Origin: an uncultured Bacteroides sp.
GTDB taxonomy: Bacteria; Bacteroidota; Bacteroidia; Bacteroidales; Bacteroidaceae
Direction: 5' to 3'
DNA: 56,447 nucleotides
Assembly: GCA_947074345.1 (NCBI GenBank)
Contig: CAMTPH010000005.1
Location: forward strand, 1-56,447
Part shown: positions 1-9,576 of the stretch, piece after piece
Layout: every line of letters starts with the position of its first letter
Numbering within the stretch: the stretch's first letter is position 1
Position numbers and translations under genes: made by a program
The notes under the pieces: model-generated
The model's database searches: none
Seen by the model: the letters and a program-made list of their open reading frames with translations, nothing else
What the model was told of the DNA's origin: nothing

Positions 1-612
1 TTCATGACTGACGGTGTATGGTGGTTCTTCCTTTTCTGGACTCCAGCTTATATTAGTGATGTATACGGATTCTCTTCTGACAGCCCAACAGGTATGTTGT
101 TGATTTTCGTTCTTTATTTAATTACTGTATTGTCTATCTTTGGTGGTAAGTTACCAACTATCATTATGGCTAAGACTGGTATGGACCCATATGCTGCTCG
201 TATGCGTGCTATGTTGATCTTTGCTTTCTTCCCATTGTTGGCTTTGTTTGCTCAACCATTAGGTAACATTTCATATTGGTTCCCTATCATCATTATCGGT
301 ATCGCAGGTGCTGCTCACCAATCATGGTCAGCAAACATCTTCTCTACAATTGGTGATATGTTCCCTAAAACAGCTATTGCAACTGTTACTGGTATCGGTG
401 GTATGGCCGGTGGTGTTGGTTCTTTCCTTATCAATAAAGGTTCGGGTGTTCTTTTCACTTATGCAGGTGAAACTAACATGACATTTATGGGATTTGAAGG
501 TAAACCAGCTGGTTATTTCATCATCTTCTGTGTATGTGCTGTTGCATACTTGATCGGATGGTCTGTAATGAAACTTTTAGTACCAAAATACAGCCCAATC
601 GTATTGAAATAA
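1..612 (+). CDS. MFS transporter, hexuronate (ExuT)-like, 3' portion only (5' end outside window)
   Basis: Open frame continues to window edge. Hydrophobic MFS protein with HQSWSANIFSTIGDMFPKTAIATVTGIGGMAGGVG, typical of the hexuronate/ACS family. Confidence 0.75.
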   Translation, partial: FMTDGVWWFFLFWTPAYISDVYGFSSDSPTGMLLIFVLYLITVLSIFGGKLPTIIMAKTGMDPYAARMRAMLIFAFFPLLALFAQPLGNISYWFPIIIIGIAGAAHQSWSANIFSTIGDMFPKTAIATVTGIGGMAGGVGSFLINKGSGVLFTYAGETNMTFMGFEGKPAGYFIIFCVCAVAYLIGWSVMKLLVPKYSPIVLK

Positions 613-633
613 TAATTATCAATATATATAAGG

Positions 634-671
634 AAACTGCATCTCAATCTATTGGGGTGCAGTTTTTTTTA
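634..671 (+). terminator. Rho-independent terminator
   Basis: AAACTGCA...TGCAGTTTTTTTT hairpin plus T-run downstream of the MFS gene. Confidence 0.75.
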
Positions 672-706
672 TATTCTATTAGCAATGACTCTAGTCATAA
701 TAGTTT

Positions 707-715
707 TATCTTTGC
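707..715 (+). promoter_or_regulatory. Bacteroidetes -7 promoter box TATCTTTGC
   Basis: Exact TAnnTTTGC match, 6 nt before the ATG at 722. Confidence 0.65.
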
Positions 716-721
716 TACTAT

Positions 722-3700
722 ATGAATGAGATAGATATAAAAGAAGCATACGGTATATTGCAAGCGGTTTGTACTGCTTGTGATGATAAGTTAGTTGTAG
801 CTTACAAAGAGATGCGTAGTTTGCTAGAAAGGCTTTGTCGCAACATGATGGTTGATGAGAACCTCCAAATGACAGACCTTTCGGCTCGTATCAGTTGGGT
901 GTCTGCTCGACTCGGTTTGTCGATAGGTGAACAAAATAGGCTGCATACTTTTCGACTGACTTCTAATAATATATTGAATCATCGCGAACAACCCGAACAC
1001 GATAAACTATTGCGCGATGCTAAAACACTAGCTTTCTTTATAAAGAAGTTATCTAAAAGTGATATACCTGATGAGTTGTATCAATTCTTGCCAAAGACGG
1101 ATGCAACTTTTCATGCTGCTCCTCTTTCTAAAAAGAAAATAGAGAAGATGCGTGTTTGCTACTTGCATCACGATGAGCAATATCTATATGTTACTCCGCT
1201 TGATGTAGTTTTGGACCAACCCTTGAAGGTGTGCTATAATATTAAAGACGTAAATAGTGAGTTTGCTGATACGGTAGATATATTATGGCCACATGCGCAA
1301 CTTAATTTGCTTGATATTGCTATCTATGATGATGAGAATATTCTAACTCCATCGTTTATTGTTTTGGAACCTGATTACCTCATTGATATCAGTTCGCTGG
1401 CAGAGTGCTATAAAGATTATGGTAGTCATCCTGCCAACTATCTGCTTTCACGTCTGCAACCCATCGAAAATGCGCTTCCTTTATTATTAGGAAATATTGC
1501 GAATCTATTTCTTGATGAGTGGATTTATTCTAAAGAAGAACCCGACTACATGAACTGCATGAAGAAGGCTTTTGCACGTTATCCTATAGAACTGGCTGCG
1601 TGTGCAGAACTTTATACTCGCGAAAAAGAGATAGAGTTCTTTGAGGCATGCAAAAAACATTTCGAACATTTGCGCAAAACTGTTACGGAGTCGTTTAGCG
1701 AACCTGGATATGAACTTGATAAAACCGATGCTGTACTTGAGCCTTCTTATATATGTGAGGCGTTAGGTTTGCAAGGTCGTTTGGACTATATGCAACGCGA
1801 TATGAGTTCGTTCATAGAGATGAAATCGGGTAAAGCAGACGAATATGCCATACGAGGAAAAGTGTTACCAAAAGAAAACCATAAAGTGCAGATGTTGCTT
1901 TATCAGGCTGTGTTGCAATATTCTATGGGAATGAATCACAATAAAGTGAAGGCTTTTCTTTTGTATACGCGCTATCCATTATTATATCCTTCTCGATCAT
2001 CGTGGGCTATGGTTAGACGTGTTATAAATTTGCGCAATCGAATTGTAGCTAACGAGTACAGTGTTCAATTCAGAAATAATATTCACTATACCGCCAATCT
2101 TTTTGAGCAGATTAACTCTGACGAACTCAATGAGCGATCTTTAAGCAATCCTTTATGGAACAGGTTTCTTCGACCTGGCATTGATCGCTTCGCCGAGAAT
2201 CTAGAAGCACTTACTCAATTGGAAAGAGCTTATTTCTTTGCTCTTTATAATTTTGTGACCAAAGAACTTTATACTTCTAAGTCGGGCGATATTGATTATG
2301 AAAGTAAAAGAGGGGCTGCTTCTTTATGGTTGTCTACATTGATGGACAAACTTGATGGGGGAGAGATTCTTCACGATTTATCGATAATTGAAAACAATGC
2401 TACCGACGAACATAAGGCGAATATTATCTTTTCTCTGCCCGAATCTTCTCTATCTGTAACATTGCCTAACTTTAGGTTGGGTGATGCAATTGTATTGTAT
2501 CAACGAAACGATGAATCGGACAATGTAACCAATAAAATGGTTTTCAAAGGCAATATTGAAGAACTGAACAGTAGCTCTATCAAAATAAGACTTCGCGCTA
2601 CGCAACATAATATTTCGGTTTTACCGAGCGATAGCCTGTATGCCATCGAACACGACTCAATGGATACATCTTATCGTAGTATGTTTATGTCTCTTGCTAC
2701 ATTTATCAACGCCAATAAGGATAGAAAAGAGTTATTGCTGATGCAACGCGCACCATTATTCGATGATAGTTATCAGCAAGCTATACAAAATGCTTCGGAT
2801 GATTTTGAACGAGTGGCTCTAAAAGCACAAGCTGCAAAAGATTTCTTTTTGTTGGTTGGTCCTCCGGGTACTGGCAAAACCTCTCGTGCTTTGAAGTTAA
2901 TGGTAGAGAAGTTCTATTCTGATGATCAGGCGCAAATACTAATTCTTTCTTATACCAATAGGGCAGTAGATGAGATATGTAAATCGTTATCATCTATCTC
3001 TCCATCGATTGATTATATTCGTATTGGTAGCGAATTGTCATGCGATCCTCTATATCGTGATCATTTGATAGAGAATGAATTAGCTAAATGTAGTAGACGT
3101 ACTGATGTTATAAATAGAATAAATGAATGTAGGGTAATTGTTAGTACAGTGGCTTCTATATCCGGTAAACCGGAAATCTTTCGGATGAAGAAGTTTCAGG
3201 TGGCAATAATAGATGAATCATCTCAGATACTTGAACCTCAATTGTTGGGTATTCTTTGTGCTCAAACTCCGCAAGGCGACAATGCTATTGATAAGTTTAT
3301 TATGATTGGTGATCATAAACAATTGCCTGCAGTAGTTCTTCAAAATGCAGATTATTCGGAGGTCTATGATGATGATTTGCGAAATATAGGTTTAATAAAT
3401 CTTCGCAACTCATTGTTTGAAAGATTGTATTATAAACTTCGGGAAGATAATAATGAATTATATGAATCGGCTTGTGATATGTTGCGTAAACAAGGACGTA
3501 TGCATCCGGATGTAGCCTATTTCTCGAATAAGGCTTTTTATGCAGGACAATTATTGCCTGTTGGCCTACCTCATCAGTTGGAACATTCTGATGATAGAAT
3601 TCGCGTCTCTTTTTATCCTTCTGAAGCCGAACCAATAGGTGGCTCTGTAAAAGTCAATAAGAGTGAAGCATTAATTGTAAGCAAACTGGTTAAAGATATA

Positions 3701-4084
3701 TATGACTCTTATCTTTTAAATAATTTGGTCTTTGATTCGGCTACTACACTTGGCATCATAACTCCCTATCGCAGTCAAATAGCATTAATTAAACGCGAGA
3801 TTGAATCATTAGGAATTGAAGCATTGAATAACATTATCGTTGATACCGTGGAAAGATTTCAGGGGAGCGAACGTGATATCATTATTTATTCGTTTTGTGT
3901 CAACACATCATATCAATTAAAACAATTATCTAATATAACGGTTGAAGATGGAGTTAGTATTGATAGAAAATTAAATGTTGCTTTAACTAGAGCACGTAAA
4001 CAAATGATTATCACAGGTGTACAACAGCTATTAGTTACACATCCTATTTATAAAAAATTAGTAAATTGGTTAACAGAAAAATAA
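722..4084 (+). CDS. Dna2-like protein: PD-(D/E)XK nuclease domain plus superfamily 1 (UPF1/DNA2-type) helicase
   Basis: GLQGRLDYM...FIEMKSGK...HKVQMLLYQAVLQY (Cas4/RecB-like nuclease motifs); Walker A GPPGTGKT; VERFQGSERDIIIYS and LNVALTRARKQ SF1 C-terminal motifs. Confidence 0.88.
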   Translation: MNEIDIKEAYGILQAVCTACDDKLVVAYKEMRSLLERLCRNMMVDENLQMTDLSARISWVSARLGLSIGEQNRLHTFRLTSNNILNHREQPEHDKLLRDAKTLAFFIKKLSKSDIPDELYQFLPKTDATFHAAPLSKKKIEKMRVCYLHHDEQYLYVTPLDVVLDQPLKVCYNIKDVNSEFADTVDILWPHAQLNLLDIAIYDDENILTPSFIVLEPDYLIDISSLAECYKDYGSHPANYLLSRLQPIENALPLLLGNIANLFLDEWIYSKEEPDYMNCMKKAFARYPIELAACAELYTREKEIEFFEACKKHFEHLRKTVTESFSEPGYELDKTDAVLEPSYICEALGLQGRLDYMQRDMSSFIEMKSGKADEYAIRGKVLPKENHKVQMLLYQAVLQYSMGMNHNKVKAFLLYTRYPLLYPSRSSWAMVRRVINLRNRIVANEYSVQFRNNIHYTANLFEQINSDELNERSLSNPLWNRFLRPGIDRFAENLEALTQLERAYFFALYNFVTKELYTSKSGDIDYESKRGAASLWLSTLMDKLDGGEILHDLSIIENNATDEHKANIIFSLPESSLSVTLPNFRLGDAIVLYQRNDESDNVTNKMVFKGNIEELNSSSIKIRLRATQHNISVLPSDSLYAIEHDSMDTSYRSMFMSLATFINANKDRKELLLMQRAPLFDDSYQQAIQNASDDFERVALKAQAAKDFFLLVGPPGTGKTSRALKLMVEKFYSDDQAQILILSYTNRAVDEICKSLSSISPSIDYIRIGSELSCDPLYRDHLIENELAKCSRRTDVINRINECRVIVSTVASISGKPEIFRMKKFQVAIIDESSQILEPQLLGILCAQTPQGDNAIDKFIMIGDHKQLPAVVLQNADYSEVYDDDLRNIGLINLRNSLFERLYYKLREDNNELYESACDMLRKQGRMHPDVAYFSNKAFYAGQLLPVGLPHQLEHSDDRIRVSFYPSEAEPIGGSVKVNKSEALIVSKLVKDIYDSYLLNNLVFDSATTLGIITPYRSQIALIKREIESLGIEALNNIIVDTVERFQGSERDIIIYSFCVNTSYQLKQLSNITVEDGVSIDRKLNVALTRARKQMIITGVQQLLVTHPIYKKLVNWLTEK

Positions 4085-4167
4085 ACTATTTTGTAATATT
4101 AGCACACATTAATTTTTATCCTCCTATTTATTTGATTTGTTAACAACTTTATATGAGGAAAAAAATG

Positions 4168-4333
4168 TATATTTGCATACGTTTTTTTCATAGAGATTTA
4201 GATTTAAGGTTAGAAGAATTGTGGAAGTCGTGAGACTTCCCTTTTTTATTCTTAACCTTACGCATATTTACCTGTTTTTCTTTTTCAAGGGAATATGCAT
4301 GAAAAGCCCATTCGTGAGAAAGGGCTTTTTTAT
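4168..4333 (+). ncRNA. Candidate structured small RNA (promoter box 4168-4176, transcript about 4182-4333)
   Basis: TATATTTGC -7 box; hairpin GGAAGTC-GTGA-GACTTCC with outer AAGGTTA...TTAACCTT pairing; GCATATTtaCC...GGgaATATGC stem; AAAGCCC...GGGCTTTTTT terminator; no ORF. Confidence 0.6.
4302..4333 (+). terminator. Rho-independent terminator of the candidate sRNA
   Basis: AAAAGCCCattcgtgagaaaGGGCTTTTTTATT. Confidence 0.8.
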
Positions 4334-4377
4334 TCAATGTGAAATAATCGTCTGATAATAAATTGGTTACAATTGAA

Positions 4378-4433
4378 TATAATCAAATAATGCCGTTAGA
4401 ATAATATTATTCTAACGGCATTATTTGATTATA
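4378..4433. terminator. 56-bp perfect palindrome, probable terminator for tatC (minus strand)
   Basis: ATAATCAAATAATGCCGTTAGAATAAT|ATTATTCTAACGGCATTATTTGATTAT, with one further pair at the outer ends; all bases pair with no spacer. Confidence 0.75.
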
Positions 4434-4445
4434 AAGATATATGTG

Positions 4446-5255
4446 TTATTCTATATCGTTATTTTCGTCAATTTCTTTTTGTTTATCTCTTATCATCAAG
4501 ATACTCATTTCGTATAAAAAGTAGAGTGGTATAGCAACAACGCTTAATGTAAATGGATCGCCCGTTGGAGTTATAACTGCTGCAGCAATTACAATAATTA
4601 CTACTGCGTGTCTTCTGTATTTTCGAAGAAAACTCTTATTTACCAATCCCAATAGTGATAATAACCAAGTAACAAGTGGCAATTCAAATGCTAATCCCAT
4701 GCATAAAACTAACATCATGAAATTATCAATATATGAATTAAGTGATATTACATTTTCTATTTGAGAACTCAAATGATAGGTTGAAAGAAATCGAAGTGTT
4801 AAGGGATAAACCATGAAATAACCAAGTAGCACTCCAATATAAAACATAACTGTTCCAATGGTTAAGGCTTTTTGTACCCCTTTTCTTTCGTTTGGATAGA
4901 GAGCTGGATTGATAAACTTCCAAACCTCGAAAAATAAATATGGCATTGCTGTAACTACCGACATCCAAAATGCAGTTGACATATGGACGAAGAAAGGAGC
5001 AGCAAGATTGATGTTTATTAAATTGACATGAAACTCTTGTGTGAAGAACTCGTCTTTTAAATCTAGTTTGTGTCCTATTAAACGCAATAAATCATAAAAG
5101 ATAAAGTCATTGTGACATGGAGCCAAAATAACATTATCGAAAAGAAAGGGCATGGCAACAAAATAACCGATGGCTAAAATAAACCAAATCCCAATGACAC
5201 GAAATAACACCTTGCGCAATTCATCGAGGTGATCCCAAAAAGTCATCTCAGCCAT
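4446..5255 (-). CDS. tatC: Sec-independent protein translocase TatC
   Basis: MTFWDHLDELRKVLFRV N-terminus, multi-TM protein, TPTGDPFTLSVVAIPLYFLYE; adjacent to tatA. Confidence 0.95.
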   Translation of the reverse strand: MAEMTFWDHLDELRKVLFRVIGIWFILAIGYFVAMPFLFDNVILAPCHNDFIFYDLLRLIGHKLDLKDEFFTQEFHVNLININLAAPFFVHMSTAFWMSVVTAMPYLFFEVWKFINPALYPNERKGVQKALTIGTVMFYIGVLLGYFMVYPLTLRFLSTYHLSSQIENVISLNSYIDNFMMLVLCMGLAFELPLVTWLLSLLGLVNKSFLRKYRRHAVVIIVIAAAVITPTGDPFTLSVVAIPLYFLYEMSILMIRDKQKEIDENNDIE

Positions 5256-5257
5256 TC

Positions 5258-5479
5258 TTACTTCTTATCCTTACTTGTTGGTTCGTCCAATTCGTCTTTG
5301 GCTTTGTTGATTTCGTCTTTTGCTTCGTTTACACCGTCTTTGAAACTTTTTACACCTTTTCCAAGACCACGCATTAACTCAGGTATTTTCTTACCACCAA
5401 ATAACAAAAGAATAACAAGGGCAATGATAATCCATTCAGATCCGCTAGGTAAGAAGCCTAATAATAATAGAGTTTTCAT
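5258..5479 (-). CDS. tatA: Twin-arginine translocase TatA/E family
   Basis: Single TM then [23 protein letters not shown] amphipathic helix. Confidence 0.93.
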   Translation of the reverse strand: MKTLLLLGFLPSGSEWIIIALVILLLFGGKKIPELMRGLGKGVKSFKDGVNEAKDEINKAKDELDEPTSKDKK

Positions 5480-5581
5480 ATATCAATATTTGAGTTATTA
5501 CTTAAAATTTATACATATTATATGTACAAATTACGTTATTTTTTCTCAATAACGCAATTATCTATTGATTCTTTATTGGGA

Positions 5582-8122
5582 TTAATCTTGATAATATATT
5601 CTTTTTACTCTATTAGATATTCCTGTTAGTATTTCATAAGGAATGGTATCTAATAAATCAGATAAAACAGTAAGTGGTAGTTCGTCGCCAAATATAATTA
5701 CTGAATCACCTTCATGGCAATCTATATCGGTAATATCAATCATGCAAACATCCATGCATATATTACCTACATAAGCTGCTTTTTTACCATTTACCATACA
5801 ATAGCCATGTCCACATCCCAAATGTCTATTTATTCCATCGGCATATCCAATGGGAATTGCAGCAATACGAGATGGACGGTTTATTTGTCCTTTTCTGCTA
5901 TAGCCAATAGTCTCTTCAGGTGCTACATCACGTATTTGTAGTATAGTAGTTTTTAAGGTACTTACGTTATTTATAATTTGATTATTTATAGGATTAACTC
6001 CATATAAGCCAATGCCCAATCTAACCATATCAAATTGTGCATCTGGGAATCGTTCAATACCGGCAGTATTGCATATGTGCCTAAGTATTTTATATGAATA
6101 AGCTTCTTGCAATATATCTGCAGAACGTGTGAAGTTTTCAATCTGCATTTTAGAGAAACTATCGAAATTAGGCGAATCGCTTCCTACAAAATGCGAGAAG
6201 ACAGTACGTGGTAATATTGCGTTTTGATTTTTTAGTCGCTTTACGAGTTTTGAAATTTCCTTTTCTTCAAAACCTAATCGATGCATACCTGTATCAATCT
6301 TTATATGTACAGGAAAGTTAGTAATACCCTCTTTTTCTGCTGCTTTAATTAAGGCATCTAAAAGGTGAAAGTTGTATACTTCAGGTTCTAGTTTATAATC
6401 AAACATCGTTTTAAAAGCTGATAGCTCAGGATTCATGATTATAATAGGCGCAGTAATACCAGCCTTTCTTAATTCTTCACCTTCGTCGGCTACAGCAACA
6501 GCTAAGAAATCTACTTGATGTTCTTGAAGCGTTTTAGCTACTTCGTAGGCTCCAGTACCATATGCAAAAGCTTTAACCATACAGGTTATTTTTGTTTGCG
6601 GCTGAAGTAAAGAGCGATAATAATTTAAATTATCAATCATTGCGTTCAAGTTTACTTCTAAAGTAGTTTCGTGCACTTTCAAAACTAAAGCCTCTGTTAC
6701 TAGATCGAAATTGAAAGGGCGTGCACCTTTTATTAATATAACTTCATTCTGTAATTGTGCAAACGCTTCAGAAGCTAGTAACTCTTCTGTTGTACGAAAG
6801 AAGTATTTCTCCATGCTAAACTTTGAAGCCATGGAACTGATAGCCGAACCTACACCTAATATTTTATTAATACCTCTATTAAAAGCTAGTTGTGCGACTT
6901 TCTTATATAATGTAGAAGTTGTTTGCCCAGTTTCAAGAATATCTGATAAGATAAGTGTTCTATTTAATCCTTTCTGATCGGTGCGTCTTACAAGAAAATC
7001 AAGTGCAATATCCAATGACGTTAAATCACTGTTATAGCTATCATTAATTAAGATGCAATTATGTTTTCCTTCTTTTACCTCTAATCTCATTGCAATAGGC
7101 TCTAAGCGAACCATTCTTTCTGAAATTTGATCTGAAGGAGTCATCATATATAAACTAGCAGCTAAACAATGAAGTGCATTTTCAATCGAAGCATCATCTA
7201 TAAATGGAATACAGAATACATTATCCATTTCTAAATATCGATAAGAAATGACAGTATGGTCTTCTTTCTTTTGTATGTTGCTTATAAATAATGGACGATC
7301 AGCATTCTTGCAACTCCAAGCAATTTCTCTACAACTAAGCATCGATTTGGTAACACAGTTACTTATCAAATCATTGTCCGCATTGTATATTATTACATCA
7401 CAATTTTTAAACAGGAGAAGTTTTTCCATACATTTCTCTTGTAATGTGCAAAAATTCTCTTGATGGGCACCCCCAATGCTAGTTAATATTCCGATTGTTG
7501 GCTTAATGATAGATTGTATCTCATCCATTTCACCGGGTTCAGATATACCTGCTTCAAAAATACCTAATTCAGTATGTTCATTCATTTGCCAAACCGATAA
7601 AGGAACACCGATTTGCGAATTATATGAACGTGGTGAACGAGTAATATTATAATCTTGATTCAGTAATTGATGAAGCCACTCTTTTACAATTGTTTTTCCG
7701 TTGCTTCCAGTTATACCGATTACAGGTATTTGAAATAGATTTCTATGCTGTTCGGCTAGTTTTTGAAGAGATTTAAGTGGATTCTGAACAATTAGCCAAT
7801 TGCAGATATCCATATTCAATTCGCTTATGGTTGATTTATCTAATGAGCTAATATCATTTTTAGTTTCATTACCACTCCATTGATTTGATTTTAGCCAATC
7901 ATAATCTTCATTAGTTAATACGAAATTGCGTACGCCACGTTCGTATAAACTAGGTATATATTTAACTCCTTTATTTCTTTTTGTACTTAAAGCGAAAAAG
8001 AGAGTTGACTCTGGGAAACTGAGAGATCTGCTATCTGTCAATAACCAATCAATGCTGCTTTCGTTCTTTCCTATTTGTTTGGCGTTAATTTGTTTGCTAA
8101 TATCAAAGATGGAGTATGACAT
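5582..8122 (-). CDS. Bifunctional UDP-N-acetylmuramoyl-tripeptide:D-Ala-D-Ala ligase / alanine racemase (MurF-Alr fusion)
   Basis: N-terminal Mur ligase (GITGSNGKTIVKEW) and C-terminal PLP alanine racemase (VKAFAYGTGAYEVAK...IGYADGINR). Confidence 0.93.
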   Translation of the reverse strand: MSYSIFDISKQINAKQIGKNESSIDWLLTDSRSLSFPESTLFFALSTKRNKGVKYIPSLYERGVRNFVLTNEDYDWLKSNQWSGNETKNDISSLDKSTISELNMDICNWLIVQNPLKSLQKLAEQHRNLFQIPVIGITGSNGKTIVKEWLHQLLNQDYNITRSPRSYNSQIGVPLSVWQMNEHTELGIFEAGISEPGEMDEIQSIIKPTIGILTSIGGAHQENFCTLQEKCMEKLLLFKNCDVIIYNADNDLISNCVTKSMLSCREIAWSCKNADRPLFISNIQKKEDHTVISYRYLEMDNVFCIPFIDDASIENALHCLAASLYMMTPSDQISERMVRLEPIAMRLEVKEGKHNCILINDSYNSDLTSLDIALDFLVRRTDQKGLNRTLILSDILETGQTTSTLYKKVAQLAFNRGINKILGVGSAISSMASKFSMEKYFFRTTEELLASEAFAQLQNEVILIKGARPFNFDLVTEALVLKVHETTLEVNLNAMIDNLNYYRSLLQPQTKITCMVKAFAYGTGAYEVAKTLQEHQVDFLAVAVADEGEELRKAGITAPIIIMNPELSAFKTMFDYKLEPEVYNFHLLDALIKAAEKEGITNFPVHIKIDTGMHRLGFEEKEISKLVKRLKNQNAILPRTVFSHFVGSDSPNFDSFSKMQIENFTRSADILQEAYSYKILRHICNTAGIERFPDAQFDMVRLGIGLYGVNPINNQIINNVSTLKTTILQIRDVAPEETIGYSRKGQINRPSRIAAIPIGYADGINRHLGCGHGYCMVNGKKAAYVGNICMDVCMIDITDIDCHEGDSVIIFGDELPLTVLSDLLDTIPYEILTGISNRVKRIYYQD

Positions 8123-8178
8123 AATTATAGTATGTTTCGATGATGATTTAATAATTATATCCCGATAGAAAAGGTGTA

Positions 8179-9201
8179 TCAGGTTTTAGGTAAATTAAAA
8201 CTAAAATCTAATTTCGGATATTTTCTATTAAGTTGTTCTATTTTTAACACAGTTTGGCTTAAAAACCTTTTATATTCCTCCGATTGAGGATGAATAGGTT
8301 TGTGTTGGAGTAACTTTTCTATTTTCTCACATTCTTCAATGATGCTTTTAGTCTCTTTAGAGAATGCGATTGATGAAAAGCGTTGCCATATGTATTCTAT
8401 AGCTAGTTCTGAAGGATGAAACAAATCATTGGCGTAGAAACGATAATCGCGTAGCTCATCCATCATAATTTCAAATGAAGGGAAATAGAAATTATGATGT
8501 GGATTTAAGTTACATATTTCATCAATAGCTAAGAGCAATGTAGATTTACTGATTTGATTAGCGTGCAATCCATCTCTAACATGACGGATGGGGCTTACAG
8601 TAAATAATACTTTTAAATTAGGAGATGTTTCTCTAATTTTATTTAGTAATGATTTATACGTTTCAACTATTTCGTTGACCGACAATCTTCTTCTATTAAA
8701 AGTACGTTCAGGCTGTTTGTGGCAGTTAGATACAACATTGCCGGTAGATTTGTTGGTATAAACATATGCACTTCCAAACGTAATAAATAACCAATCGGTA
8801 GATTGAGTAAGTTCTTTATTAGCTAAACTCAATCTACTATTTATCTTTTCAATTACCTCATTTTGATTGACAGAAGAAAAAGATCCATGATGCATTTCGC
8901 TATGCCAAGAATCTTTAAATTCAAATATGTCATTAGTTGTATATCTCTTGTTAGAAATGATTTGATTTAAAGCTGCTGCAACTGATAATGGATTATACAA
9001 AATGCCAAAAGGATTAATATCGACTTTGAACTGTCTTTCCATTAATTGTTTGCCAATGTTTTCGGCAAAGCAAGAACCCAGAATAATGAGATTATCCGAA
9101 TGTTTAATCAACGGTATATCTTTGGGTAGTTCAACAGGTGTAATAAGTTGCATAAATAATACTTTATTTGTTCGATTCATTAAATCATTAATCAGAAACA
9201 A
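8179..9201 (-). CDS. GSCFA domain protein
   Basis: IILGSCFAENIGKQL motif and SGNH-like features; start may be the internal Met at 9153. Confidence 0.88.
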   Translation of the reverse strand: MFLINDLMNRTNKVLFMQLITPVELPKDIPLIKHSDNLIILGSCFAENIGKQLMERQFKVDINPFGILYNPLSVAAALNQIISNKRYTTNDIFEFKDSWHSEMHHGSFSSVNQNEVIEKINSRLSLANKELTQSTDWLFITFGSAYVYTNKSTGNVVSNCHKQPERTFNRRRLSVNEIVETYKSLLNKIRETSPNLKVLFTVSPIRHVRDGLHANQISKSTLLLAIDEICNLNPHHNFYFPSFEIMMDELRDYRFYANDLFHPSELAIEYIWQRFSSIAFSKETKSIIEECEKIEKLLQHKPIHPQSEEYKRFLSQTVLKIEQLNRKYPKLDFSFNLPKT

Positions 9202-9285
9202 AAATATTATATTTCTATCAAAACTATTTCATAAGATATGTTGTTTTTTTGATAACATTGAATATTCAATATTAATCTAGTTTGT

Positions 9286-9492
9286 ATGGGCGAAGAAGAA
9301 AAAATGGTGACAATCACCGTGGTGCATAATGGACCATATCTAGTTGATGGTAAATTTAAAATGGTCAATAAAGATGGAACAGAAACCATTTTAAGTGGGA
9401 AGAATGCTTTATGTCGTTGTGGACATTCAAGCAATAAGCCTTTTTGTGACGGTACACATGTGAAAATTAATTTCGATGATACCGCTAAATAG
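9286..9492 (+). CDS. CDGSH iron-sulfur domain protein
   Basis: CRCGHSSNKPFCDGTH signature. Confidence 0.93.
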   Translation: MGEEEKMVTITVVHNGPYLVDGKFKMVNKDGTETILSGKNALCRCGHSSNKPFCDGTHVKINFDDTAK

Positions 9493-9523
9493 AAGCTGTG
9501 GTGTTCTTTTATAAATGAATCGT

Positions 9524-9563
9524 ATAAAACCTTCAGAAATATTATCTTTTCTGAAGGTTTTAT
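9524..9563. terminator. Bidirectional terminator between convergent CDGSH and MATE genes
   Basis: ATAAAACCTTCAGAAA-tattatct-TTTCTGAAGGTTTTAT perfect arms. Confidence 0.8.
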
Positions 9564-9576
9564 ATTGTTAATAGAT

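Noticed and set aside
534-725. 63-aa ORF at 534-725
   Set aside because: Overlaps the MFS gene end, terminator and promoter; low-complexity translation without protein-like features.
2781-3635. Antisense ORFs inside the helicase (2781-2993 and 3300-3635)
   Set aside because: Antisense to a strongly supported gene; no start signals or recognisable motifs.
5582-8122. MurF-Alr fusion as a novel bifunctional enzyme
   Set aside because: This fusion is well known across Bacteroidetes, so not reported as novel.
9258-9271. ATTGAATATTCAAT palindrome near the CDGSH gene
   Set aside because: Short AT-rich palindrome, expected by chance in this composition.
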